Positions 25,619-32,804 of a DNA stretch of 42,663 nucleotides are shown here, piece by piece. Source of the DNA: Trueperaceae bacterium. Lineage in GTDB: Bacteria > Deinococcota > Deinococci > Deinococcales > Trueperaceae. How positions within the stretch are numbered: the stretch's first letter is position 1; the number at the start of each line of letters is the position of its first letter. Position numbers and translations under genes: made by a program. The DNA lies in the NCBI GenBank assembly GCA_036381035.1, contig DASVDQ010000007.1, forward strand, positions 1-42,663, in the 5' to 3' direction. The notes beneath the pieces were generated by a model. That model did no database searches. It had not been told where the DNA came from and saw only the letters and a list, made by a program, of their open reading frames with translations.

Positions 25619-26604
25619 AGCTCGCCCCCGCCCTTCGTCGGCCGCCTGGTGCCCGGCAGGGTGCCGTCTGGCCGGGCGGCGTGGAACGTGCCCGTGCGCC
25701 GCGCCCGCTCGCCCGAGACGCGGTCGCGGTAGTAGGCGCGCAGGTCGAAGATGTCGCGGCTCATCTCGAGGACCCCGATGTCGGCCCCGGCCAGCGCCAC
25801 GGAGACGCGGCCGATGGCGTCCGGCGAGGTGGGGATGAACACGACCTCGTCGCCGCGCACGGCCACGTGCCGGACGAAGGGGGCCGTCTCGAGCAGCGCC
25901 TTCGCCTGCGCCGGCTCCGTCACGCGGGCCCGGTAGCGCTCGCGCCTGTCGAAGAGGTTCACCTCGTCTATCAGCGCGCCCTCCTCGAGGATCGCCACGC
26001 GGGTGCAGTAGGCGACGACCTCGTCGAGGTGGTGCGTCGAGAGGAGCACCGCCGTGCCGTCCTGCGCCGCCTGCTGCAGCACCGAGTGCACCAGGTGCAG
26101 CGACAACGGGTCCATGCCGCTGGCGGGCTCGTCGAGGATCAGCACCTGAGGCCTGGTCAGGAGGGCTGCCGCCACGCCGAGGCGCTGCCGCATGCCGAGG
26201 CTGTAGACCCCGACCTTCCTGTCGGCGGCGTGCGTCAGCTCCATGAGGGCCAGCACCTCGTCGATGCGCGAGGGCTCGACGCCGCCGGCGAGCTCGGCGT
26301 GGAGCCTGAGGTTCGCGCGTCCCGTCAGGAACGGGTAGAACGCGGCGGGCGCCTCCACGACGGCGCCGAGCGAGCGGCGGACCTCGGGGTGCTGGTGCGG
26401 GTCCCGGCCCAGCAGGCGGACCTCGCCCGACGTGGGGAACGCCAGGCCGGACACGAGGCGTATGACCGTCGTCTTGCCGGCTCCGTTGGGCCCGACGAGC
26501 GCGTAGACCTCGCCCGGGTTCACCCGGAAGCTGAGGTCCCTGACCACCGGCCTGCCGCCGTAGGACTTCGTTAGGTGCGTCGACTCGATCGCTGGCGTTG
26601 ACAC
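25615..26604 (-). CDS. ABC transporter ATP-binding protein (ABC-2 exporter)
   Basis: The cytoplasmic ATPase of an exporter with the permease just downstream. It shows Walker A GPNGAGKTT, the Q-loop VVEAPAAFYPFLTGRANL, signature YSLGMRQRLGVAAAL, Walker B VLILDEPASGMDP and H-loop STHHLDE. A C-terminal regulatory stretch of about 100 residues follows, typical of CcmA/NatA-like subunits. The GTG start at 26604 (VSTPAIESTHLTKSYG, 329 residues) is preferred over the longer frame. It has GCAGGAG 7 nt upstream, while the upstream residues are Arg/Ala/Pro-rich shadow sequence. The frame to 26817 should not be annotated. Confidence 0.93.
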   Translation of the reverse strand: MSTPAIESTHLTKSYGGRPVVRDLSFRVNPGEVYALVGPNGAGKTTVIRLVSGLAFPTSGEVRLLGRDPHQHPEVRRSLGAVVEAPAAFYPFLTGRANLRLHAELAGGVEPSRIDEVLALMELTHAADRKVGVYSLGMRQRLGVAAALLTRPQVLILDEPASGMDPLSLHLVHSVLQQAAQDGTAVLLSTHHLDEVVAYCTRVAILEEGALIDEVNLFDRRERYRARVTEPAQAKALLETAPFVRHVAVRGDEVVFIPTSPDAIGRVSVALAGADIGVLEMSRDIFDLRAYYRDRVSGERARRTGTFHAARPDGTLPGTRRPTKGGGEL

Positions 26605-26661
26605 GGGGAGCTCCTGCGGGCAGTCTACGGACGCCGCGGCGGCGCGGGCGATAACATTCTC

Positions 26662-26717
26662 CACCCGCCGCCGCGGCGAGGCCCGGTCGACGGCCCCGGC
26701 GGGCCGGGCGGCGGGTG
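26662..26717 (-). terminator. Nested inverted repeats between the 2PGK-like and ABC genes
   Basis: CACCCGCCGCC (26662-26672) pairs with GGCGGCGGGTG (26707-26717), enclosing an inner hairpin CGGCCC/GGGCCG (26691-26696 with 26701-26706). It sits 25 bp past the kinase stop and before the ABC operon, so it probably ends the upstream transcript. No T-run. Confidence 0.45.
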
Positions 26718-26741
26718 CGCGGCCCGCCCCCCGCCGGCTCC

Positions 26742-28205
26742 TCAGTCGACGGCCTCGGCGGCGCCCAGCTCGTGGCGCTGCAGCTCGAGCAGGGCGTCGA
26801 GCACGTGGTCCACGCACCGCTCCACGGCGGTCTCGAAGTCGGTGGCGTCGACGACGAGCACGCCCTCGGCCTCGCTGCGCTCCAGCAGGTAGTCGTGCAG
26901 CACCCTGATCTCGTCGAAGTGGTCGAGGTACGGCCGCGCCAGCCTGCTGCCCGTGCGCACCTCGCGCACCGCGAAGTGCTTGCGGTGGTCGTCGACGTCG
27001 TCCACGAACAGCATCGCGCGCAGGATCGTGGCGCCGACCACGCGCTTCTCCGCCACGGTGCCCGGCACCAGGTGCACGCCCTCGATCACCAGCGAGGTGT
27101 CCTCCGCCACGGAGCGCTCGACGATCGCGGTGATCGCGGGGTCGAGCTGGCGCACCTGGGCGAGGAACCCGCGCAGGACCGCGTTGCGCTCCGGCTCGGC
27201 GCTGGCCTGCTCCTCGGGCAGCAGCTCGGCGCGCCAGGCCGTGAAGCTGGAGGCGTGCAGCGTGGGGCTGAGCTCCGGCCCGATCAGCGAGCGCAGCGCC
27301 TGCCTGACGATGTCGGTGGAGACCACGCGCGGTATGCCGAGGCGGTAGGCGACCTCGGCGGCGATCGCCGACTTGCCCACGCCCGGCGCGCCGCCGATGA
27401 GCAGCATCACCGGCCGCTCGCGCTCGTGCATCTGGCGCATGATCAGGTAGCGCCTGGCGTACTCATCGCCCGCCTCCAGGCGCAGCAGCAGCGCCACCTG
27501 CTCCAGCACCTCCGCCGTGCCCACGACGTCGTGTCCGCGGGCGTAGAGCTCCTGCTCGACGCGCTTGGCGAGGTTGTGCGAGAAGTCGGGCCCGAGGCCG
27601 ATGCCCATCAGCGAGCGCGCCAGGATCCCGCGGCTGAACGGGAACTGGATGCCGTCCTTGGCCTTGACGCGGATCTCGAACGGCCGGTGCGTCTGCGCCT
27701 CGTAGCGCAGCCGAGCCGCGCGCCCGTGACGCGCCTCCACGGTCGAGGCGACGCGCCTGGCGAGGTCGACGCGCGAGAGGCGCTCGATGCCCTCGGTCCT
27801 GATGCCCTGCTCCACCTGCCGCGTGACGGCGTGGGCGTCCTTGAAGGGCAGGCCGAGCTTCTCGAGCGAGGCCATGAGCGTGCGCCGCGAGAAGCGCATC
27901 GGCTCGTCGCCGTCCGTGGTGACGAGCAGCGGCACGAACGGGGGCGTCTGGCGCAGCAGGCGCTCGGCGGCGCCCGGGCCGGCGCGCTCGCCGGCGGCGT
28001 CGGCCAGGAGCCTGAGCAGCTCGGTCAGCTCGATGCGCCTGACCCGCGACTCCCTGATGCCCTTCTCGAACTCCTGCACGATCGCCACGGCGTCGTCGGT
28101 GGGCACGCCGGCGCTCTGCAGCGCCTCGATGCACGTGCCGCCGGAGTACGGGTAGGTCTCGGCGCCCCGCACCACCTTCAGGTCGCGTGCGGTGAGCCCG
28201 GCCAT
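26742..28205 (-). CDS. 2-phosphoglycerate kinase-like P-loop protein with three ATP-cone-like repeats
   Basis: A 487-residue protein with two halves. Residues 9-255 hold three ATP-cone-like units: YSGGTCIEALQSAGV, FSRRTLMASLEKLGL and FSRGILARSLMGIGL, each followed by a helix with a V/F-E-Q/K core. From 268 a P-loop kinase begins (LLIGGAPGVGKSAIAAEVAY), with STDIVRQALR, LHASSFTAW and SLVIEGVHLVPG. These match the 2-phosphoglycerate kinase family, known from methanogens making cyclic 2,3-diphosphoglycerate. Known family members carry one ATP cone. ATG 28205 shares one base with the NUDIX stop (TGATG). Substrate here is inferred only; the alternative is another small-molecule kinase under nucleotide control. 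Confidence 0.8.
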   Translation of the reverse strand: MAGLTARDLKVVRGAETYPYSGGTCIEALQSAGVPTDDAVAIVQEFEKGIRESRVRRIELTELLRLLADAAGERAGPGAAERLLRQTPPFVPLLVTTDGDEPMRFSRRTLMASLEKLGLPFKDAHAVTRQVEQGIRTEGIERLSRVDLARRVASTVEARHGRAARLRYEAQTHRPFEIRVKAKDGIQFPFSRGILARSLMGIGLGPDFSHNLAKRVEQELYARGHDVVGTAEVLEQVALLLRLEAGDEYARRYLIMRQMHERERPVMLLIGGAPGVGKSAIAAEVAYRLGIPRVVSTDIVRQALRSLIGPELSPTLHASSFTAWRAELLPEEQASAEPERNAVLRGFLAQVRQLDPAITAIVERSVAEDTSLVIEGVHLVPGTVAEKRVVGATILRAMLFVDDVDDHRKHFAVREVRTGSRLARPYLDHFDEIRVLHDYLLERSEAEGVLVVDATDFETAVERCVDHVLDALLELQRHELGAAEAVD

Positions 28206-28810
28206 CAGGCGGCGAACGGGTCCTCGTCGTGGCGACCGTCGATCACGTCGAAGAGGTTCCTGATCACGTTGCCGGTGAAGCCCCAGATCTCCCTGTCCCG
28301 CCAGCGGTAGAAGAAGATCCGTCGCCTCGTCTCTGGCCTGAGCTCGCGCACCTCGCTGCGGGGCGTGACGGCGCGGAGCTCGTCGAGCGGCACGAGGAAC
28401 GCCTCGGCGACCTCGCGCGGGTCGGGGCGCAGCGTCTGCGGCCACGCCACGCGGGCCACCACCGGCCTGGCCACGTACCCGGCCGGCGAGGGGTGGTCCG
28501 AGAGCTCGCCGAGCACGGCGTCGCGGGTCACCTCCAGGCCCACCTCCTCGCGCGTCTCGCGCAGGGCGGCGTCGACGCTGTCCTCGCCCGGCTCCAGGCG
28601 GCCGCCCGGCAGCGCCACCTGGCCGGCGTGGCTGCGCAGCGTCGCGGCCCGCACCGTCAGCAGGAGGCTGAGGGCGCCGGACGCCTCGACGAGCGGCAAG
28701 AGCACGGCCGCGCGGCGGAACCCGGGGATGTCCAGCGCCCTGGGCGTGGCGGCGGCGAGGGCGCGGCTCACGACCTCCAGGGTCACGCCGGAGCGCGTCA
28801 CCTGCGGCAT
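28205..28810 (-). CDS. NUDIX hydrolase, CoA pyrophosphatase-like
   Basis: This is predicted to cleave a nucleoside diphosphate linked to another group. GGRLEPGEDSVDAALRETRE is the NUDIX box start, completed by EVGL. The preceding LRSHAGQVALPG is the extra motif of the CoA-pyrophosphatase (NudL/YeaB) subgroup, so CoA or acyl-CoA is the likely substrate. The C-terminal RIFFYRWRDREIWGFTGNVI also fits this subgroup. ATG 28810 is chosen because a TAGCAT box lies 7 nt upstream, giving a leaderless mRNA; ATG 28819 is an alternative three codons earlier. The gene is coupled to the downstream kinase by a TGATG overlap. Confidence 0.9.
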   Translation of the reverse strand: MPQVTRSGVTLEVVSRALAAATPRALDIPGFRRAAVLLPLVEASGALSLLLTVRAATLRSHAGQVALPGGRLEPGEDSVDAALRETREEVGLEVTRDAVLGELSDHPSPAGYVARPVVARVAWPQTLRPDPREVAEAFLVPLDELRAVTPRSEVRELRPETRRRIFFYRWRDREIWGFTGNVIRNLFDVIDGRHDEDPFAA

Positions 28811-28817
28811 GGCGCAC

Positions 28818-28855
28818 ATGCTAGCCCCAAGCCGCGGCGTTCCTCGTAGGAACGC
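28818..28855 (-). promoter_or_regulatory. NUDIX promoter: TAGCAT box with upstream palindrome
   Basis: TAGCAT (28823-28818) lies 7 nt before ATG 28810. A perfect 8-bp inverted repeat GCGTTCCT/AGGAACGC with a 3-nt centre (28837-28855) lies 14 bp upstream of that box, across the place of a -35, so it may be an operator. Confidence 0.45.
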
Positions 28856-28967
28856 ACCTCGGCGCCGCCGCGACGGCCCGCTCGTTCGCGCGCGGCGGTC
28901 GCGCGAGCCAACGCGCGCGGGCGCCTCTCTCCCGGACGCTGCCCGCCGCGCGCTGGCCTCGGCCGCT

Positions 28968-29765
28968 TCAGCGCCCGCCGGCCGTGGGCCTCACGAAGCC
29001 CCACATGCGCCCGGTCTGGCCCCGGTCGCGTCGGTGCGAGAAGAAGACGTCGGGCTCGCAGTGCGTGCAGCGCCCCAGCGACCCCACGTGCTCCGGCCTC
29101 ACGCCGGCCTCGGCGAGCGCGTGCAGGACCGCGGCGTGGACGTCGAGCAGCACGCGGTCGCCGCCCGGCGAGAGGTCGGCCAGGTCGTCGGGCGGCTCCC
29201 CGTCCGCGACGACCGCGGCCGGGAACCCCGCCGCCAGGAACTCCTCCCCCACCGACCTTTCGACCTGGTAGCAGCGCCCGCCCACGCCCTGGCCGATGGC
29301 CACGCGCAGGTCGCCGGGGTCGCTGCCGTACTCGCGCGCCATGGCCGCTACGACGAGGGCGGGCAGGCGCCGCAGCGCCCCGCGCCAGCCGCAGTGGGCG
29401 GCGCCGGCCGCGCCGGTGACGGGGTCGTGGAGGAGCACGGGGTAGCAGTCGGCGGCGCTGACCACCAGCAGGTGGTCGGGGTCGTCGCTCACGGAGGCGT
29501 CGGCCCGCTCCTCGAACCAGCCGGGCATGGCCACCATCACGCGCGCGCCGTGCACCTGGTGGTAGCCGCACACCTGCTCGCGGCGCACGCCCAGCGCGCC
29601 CAGCAGCAGGTCGCGGTTCGCCTCGACCCTGGCGCGGTCGTCGCCCGAGGAGAGGCCGAGGTTCAGCGACGCGTACGGCCCCTCGCTCACGCCGCCCTGA
29701 CGCGTCGTGAAGCCGTGCGGGGCGGTGAAGCCAGGCAGCGTGAGGTAGGGGACCGCGGCGGTCAT
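28968..29765 (-). CDS. pgeF: Peptidoglycan editing factor PgeF / YfiH (laccase-domain family)
   Basis: A 265-residue cytosolic protein of the YfiH/PgeF family, called polyphenol oxidase or laccase domain in older annotation. Characterised members act on purine nucleosides or prevent misincorporation of serine into muropeptides. The metal-site motifs are all present: CGYHQVHGARV, SAADCYPVLL, AGAAHCGWRGALR and the closing FFSHRRDRGQTGRMWGFV with GRCTHCEPD. ATG 29765 shares a base with the trmB stop (TGATG), so it is translationally coupled to trmB. It ends the DUF4388-trmB-pgeF unit. Activity on a specific substrate cannot be decided from sequence alone. Confidence 0.94.
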   Translation of the reverse strand: MTAAVPYLTLPGFTAPHGFTTRQGGVSEGPYASLNLGLSSGDDRARVEANRDLLLGALGVRREQVCGYHQVHGARVMVAMPGWFEERADASVSDDPDHLLVVSAADCYPVLLHDPVTGAAGAAHCGWRGALRRLPALVVAAMAREYGSDPGDLRVAIGQGVGGRCYQVERSVGEEFLAAGFPAAVVADGEPPDDLADLSPGGDRVLLDVHAAVLHALAEAGVRPEHVGSLGRCTHCEPDVFFSHRRDRGQTGRMWGFVRPTAGGR

Positions 29766-30793
29766 CAGTAGTCGCGCTCCGTGACCTCAAGGCCGGCCGC
29801 GCGCGCCAGCCACTCCGCGACCTCGTGGACGGCGCCGCGCACGGCGGGCGTGACCACGGGGTCCCCGAACGTCTCGAGCCTGACGATCACCTCGTCCTCC
29901 CGGCGCTGCTGCACGAGGACGAGGAGCTGCTGCCTGATGTCGGGCTCGTCGACCGTGGCCCGCACCAGCCAGCGACGCCCCCGGTCCTCGCCCCCCGGCA
30001 TGACGGTCGCGGCCTCGTGGAGGATCACGTGGCCGCCGCCGTGCCGCGCGACGGTCTTGCTGAGCTCGGCGGACGCCGGGAGCGTCCCCTTGAGGAGTGC
30101 ATGTGGCATGTCCTTCGGCCTCTCGAGGTGGGAGAAGGCGGGCGCGGGCGCGCCGTTGCGCCTGAACACGACGTAGTGGAGCGGCTTGCCCTGCGCGCGC
30201 CACTTCAGCGCGTACTTCGTCTCGAACACGGCGGGAGGCGGCTCCGGGCGCAGCTCCTCGTAGAGGCCCGTGGCCGCGGCGCTCTCGCGCGCGAACTCCA
30301 GGTAGCCCTCGTGGTCCGTGGCCAGGCGCACCTCGCCGCGCCCCTCCAGCCTGTCGGCGGCCAGCTCGAGGAACGCTGGCCTCATGAGGCGGTTCTTCTC
30401 GTGGCGGGCCTTCGGCCACGGGTCGGGGAAGTTCACGACGATCGACGCGATGCTGCCGCGGTCGAAGAGGTGCCTTACCGCGAACTCGGCGCCCACCTTC
30501 GCGATCCTCACGTTCGCGACGCCGTGGCGCGCGACGTTGCGCAGCGCCCGCTGGACGCTGCCGCTCGAGACCTCGAGCCCCACGAAGCGCGCGCCCGGCT
30601 CGGCCAGCGCCCGACGGACCGTGAAGCGCCCGTCGCCGAAGCCCACCTCCACGTGCAGCGGCCCGTCCTCCGCGAAGACGGCGTCCCAGTCGACGGGGAA
30701 CGGCCCGGAGCGCCACGGCAGGAGGACGCGGGGGGCGCCCGCCGCCGCGGTCCCGCCCGGCTCGCGCCCCAGGGCCTCGGTCCCCGCGCTCAC
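29765..30793 (-). CDS. trmB: tRNA (guanine-N7-)-methyltransferase TrmB with C-terminal extension
   Basis: TrmB methylates G46 of tRNA using S-adenosylmethionine. The SAM site is HVEVGFGDGRFTV, followed by FVGLEVSSGSV and the TrmB signature NFPDPWPKARHEKNRLM. The Asp/Thr region VRLATDHEGYLEFA and VFETKYALKW follow. The core ends near residue 215. About 125 further residues (RWLVRATVDEPDIRQQLLVL and on) form an extension also found in thermophile and Deinococcus-group TrmB. The GTG start at 30793 keeps a poor, Ala/Gly-rich leader; a later start is possible. It lies 28 bp after the DUF4388 gene and is coupled to pgeF. Confidence 0.92.
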   Translation of the reverse strand: MSAGTEALGREPGGTAAAGAPRVLLPWRSGPFPVDWDAVFAEDGPLHVEVGFGDGRFTVRRALAEPGARFVGLEVSSGSVQRALRNVARHGVANVRIAKVGAEFAVRHLFDRGSIASIVVNFPDPWPKARHEKNRLMRPAFLELAADRLEGRGEVRLATDHEGYLEFARESAAATGLYEELRPEPPPAVFETKYALKWRAQGKPLHYVVFRRNGAPAPAFSHLERPKDMPHALLKGTLPASAELSKTVARHGGGHVILHEAATVMPGGEDRGRRWLVRATVDEPDIRQQLLVLVQQRREDEVIVRLETFGDPVVTPAVRGAVHEVAEWLARAAGLEVTERDY

Positions 30794-30821
30794 GCTGCCA
30801 CCGACCCCGCGGCTGACCCCA

Positions 30822-31661
30822 TCATCCGTCCGCCACGTACGGCCTGACCAGCAGGGCCTCGTTCGCCACGATGTCGGCGCGGAGGAAGGCGTCGCGCGAC
30901 AGCTCGAGGAACGGCCCCGCGCCCTCGAGGAGCTGCAGGTCGAAGACGAGCACCGTGCCGTCCTCGCGGCGGCAGGCGACCTGCCGCACCGGCCGCTCCA
31001 GGGCCCTCTCCCACGCCGCGACGATGTTCACGTCCACACCCGCGGCGCCGGGAGCGATGGGCAGCTGGGTCAGCCGCGCCACGAGCCGCGCCGTGCGCGG
31101 ACGCTTGCTCTGCAGCTTGAGCACGCCGGTCTTCACCAGGCGCTGCATGACGACCAGCGCGCGCTGCTCGTCGAGCCCGGCCTGCGCGGCGATGCGCGTG
31201 ACGGTGCGGGTGCCGTCGGCGTTGTCGACCAGCGCCCGCTCCTCCGGGGTCAGGGAGACGCCGCCCGTGCGCAGCATCTCCTCGGCCATCGTCGCGCGCA
31301 TGGGCACGGCGTCCCGGCTCAGGCGGGGCTCGCCCGGCTCCTCGGACGAGGTCCCGCGCCTGGCCTCGTCGAGGCGGCGCATCGCCTCGAGCACGAGGTT
31401 CTCCGTGCTCGTCGTGATCGTCTGCTCGGTCGCGGGCATGCCGATGCGGAACTCGAAGGTGCCCCGCTCGTCGGCGAAGAGCGCGTAGACGGCCTCCTCT
31501 CCCACCAGGCCGGCGAAGTCGGCGTGGACCGCCGCGCCCTTCTCGAAGTAGACGCGCGCCCGCCCCCGCGGGTGGTCGATGGTCAGCCGGCCAGAGCGAC
31601 GCGCCGACGCGAGGAGCTGGAACAGGTCGACGAGGGAGAACAGGCCCAGGGTCCCCGTCAC
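30822..31661 (-). CDS. DUF4388 (PATAN-like) protein with predicted winged-helix region
   Basis: A 279-residue protein starting with a DUF4388 domain (about residues 1-80: GTLGLFSLVDLFQLLASAR, SGRLTIDHPRGRARVYFEKG, and FADERGTFEF). DUF4388/PATAN domains occur in response-regulator and two-component contexts and mediate protein contacts. Residues 125-200 resemble a winged helix (DGTRTVTRIAAQAGLDEQRA). The end is unrecognised. The GTG start at 31661 is set by a TACGAT box 7 nt upstream and the conserved domain start; a longer open frame upstream is a shadow of lptF. It is divergent from lptF and precedes trmB by 28 bp. Confidence 0.82.
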   Translation of the reverse strand: MTGTLGLFSLVDLFQLLASARRSGRLTIDHPRGRARVYFEKGAAVHADFAGLVGEEAVYALFADERGTFEFRIGMPATEQTITTSTENLVLEAMRRLDEARRGTSSEEPGEPRLSRDAVPMRATMAEEMLRTGGVSLTPEERALVDNADGTRTVTRIAAQAGLDEQRALVVMQRLVKTGVLKLQSKRPRTARLVARLTQLPIAPGAAGVDVNIVAAWERALERPVRQVACRREDGTVLVFDLQLLEGAGPFLELSRDAFLRADIVANEALLVRPYVADG

Positions 31662-31668
31662 GCCCCGA

Positions 31669-31736
31669 ATCGTATCGCGGCGCCCGCCCCCGGCGGCGCG
31701 CCCCGCGTCGGGAGCGCGATAGGCCGCCGGTATACT
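31669..31736. promoter_or_regulatory. Divergent leaderless promoters of the DUF4388 and lptF genes
   Basis: On the minus strand TACGAT (31674-31669) is 7 nt before GTG 31661. On the plus strand TATACT (31731-31736) is 6 nt before GTG 31743. No Shine-Dalgarno or clear -35 is visible for either. Confidence 0.55.
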
Positions 31737-31742
31737 GCCTCG

Positions 31743-32804
31743 GTGCCCAAGCGCCTGGCCCGATCGCTGCTGCGTGAGACCGCGGGCCTCTACCTCTTGG
31801 GCGTCGCGGCGATCTGCCTGCTGCAGAGCGTCGACATGCTCTCCGTGCTGGCGCGCTTCCTGGTGCAGAACCAGGCGACGCTCGCCGACACCGGCCGCCT
31901 GCTCCTCTACAAGCTGCCCTGGTTCCTCCACCTCGGCCTGCCCGTGGCCGTCGTCTTCGCCGTGCTGCTGGCCTGCGGGCGCATGGCGAAGGACTCCGAG
32001 CTGAAGGCCGCCTACTCCTCTGGCATCGCGCCCCGCACGCTGTTCTGGCCGCTGGCGGCGTTCGGCCTCGCCGTGGGCGCCGTCAGCCTCGTCAACAACG
32101 GCTTCCTCGAGGCCCGCGCCGAGGCCGCCTACCAGGCGAAGGTCGACGAGTACCTCTACGTCAGGCCGCCCTCCGAGCTGCAGGTGAACGCCGCCTACGC
32201 CTACGAGGGCGGCGTCTTCTACGCGTCGCGCATGCGCTCGACGCCGGAGGACCCGAGCGTCGCCCGGCTCTCCGGCGTCCTCGTCGTGCGGCCGGACGGC
32301 ACCGTCCTCACGGCGCTCGACGGCGAGTGGGACTCCCGCGAGCGCGTCTGGCGGCTGTTCGCCGCCGAGCGCACGCCGCCGGGCGGACGACCGGAGGGCG
32401 CCGGCTCGGTGACGGTGCCCTTCGCCCTGGAGGCGACCCCGGCGCAGACGCTCACGAGGCCGGCGGAGCTGCCGCTCGACCAGCTCGTGGCGCGCATGCG
32501 CACCGTCGCCGCGGCCGGCGGCGACACGCGCGAGCTGCGCTACGACCTGCACCGTCGCCTGGCCGACGCCCTCAGCGCGCCGATCTTCGCCGCCTTCGCC
32601 GCGGCGATCGCGCTGCGCGTGCGCGGGCGCGAGGCCGGCTTCGCCTGGACGATCGTGCTCATGGTCCTGTTCTGGGCCACGTGGGTACTCTCCGGCGACC
32701 TCTTCACGTCGGGGGCGCTGGGCCCCGTCGTGGCGGCCTGGCTGACGCCCGCGGCGGCCGGCGCCGGCGCGGCGCTCGTGGCGGCGAGGACGCTGCCCGG
32801 ATGA
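31743..32804 (+). CDS. lptF: LptF/LptG family permease (first copy)
   Basis: LptF and LptG form the inner-membrane part of the ABC machine that lifts lipopolysaccharide from the membrane. The 353-residue protein has the family layout. Two helices come first (about 14-35 and 55-80), then ACGRMAKDSELKAAYSSGIAP, which matches the coupling-helix region, and another helix. A periplasmic beta domain of about 150 residues follows, then a C-terminal block of helices (RLADALSAPIFAAFAAAIAL). The GTG start at 31743 follows TATACT by 6 nt. It overlaps lptG by ATGA. Whether it is LptF or LptG is decided only by position; the two are paralogous. The substrate in this phylum is uncertain. Confidence 0.88.
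   Translation: MPKRLARSLLRETAGLYLLGVAAICLLQSVDMLSVLARFLVQNQATLADTGRLLLYKLPWFLHLGLPVAVVFAVLLACGRMAKDSELKAAYSSGIAPRTLFWPLAAFGLAVGAVSLVNNGFLEARAEAAYQAKVDEYLYVRPPSELQVNAAYAYEGGVFYASRMRSTPEDPSVARLSGVLVVRPDGTVLTALDGEWDSRERVWRLFAAERTPPGGRPEGAGSVTVPFALEATPAQTLTRPAELPLDQLVARMRTVAAAGGDTRELRYDLHRRLADALSAPIFAAFAAAIALRVRGREAGFAWTIVLMVLFWATWVLSGDLFTSGALGPVVAAWLTPAAAGAGAALVAARTLPG

Noticed and set aside
26715-28310. A 531-residue plus-strand frame
   Set aside because: Antisense to the 2PGK-like gene; His/Gln/Arg/Ala-rich shadow sequence without motifs.
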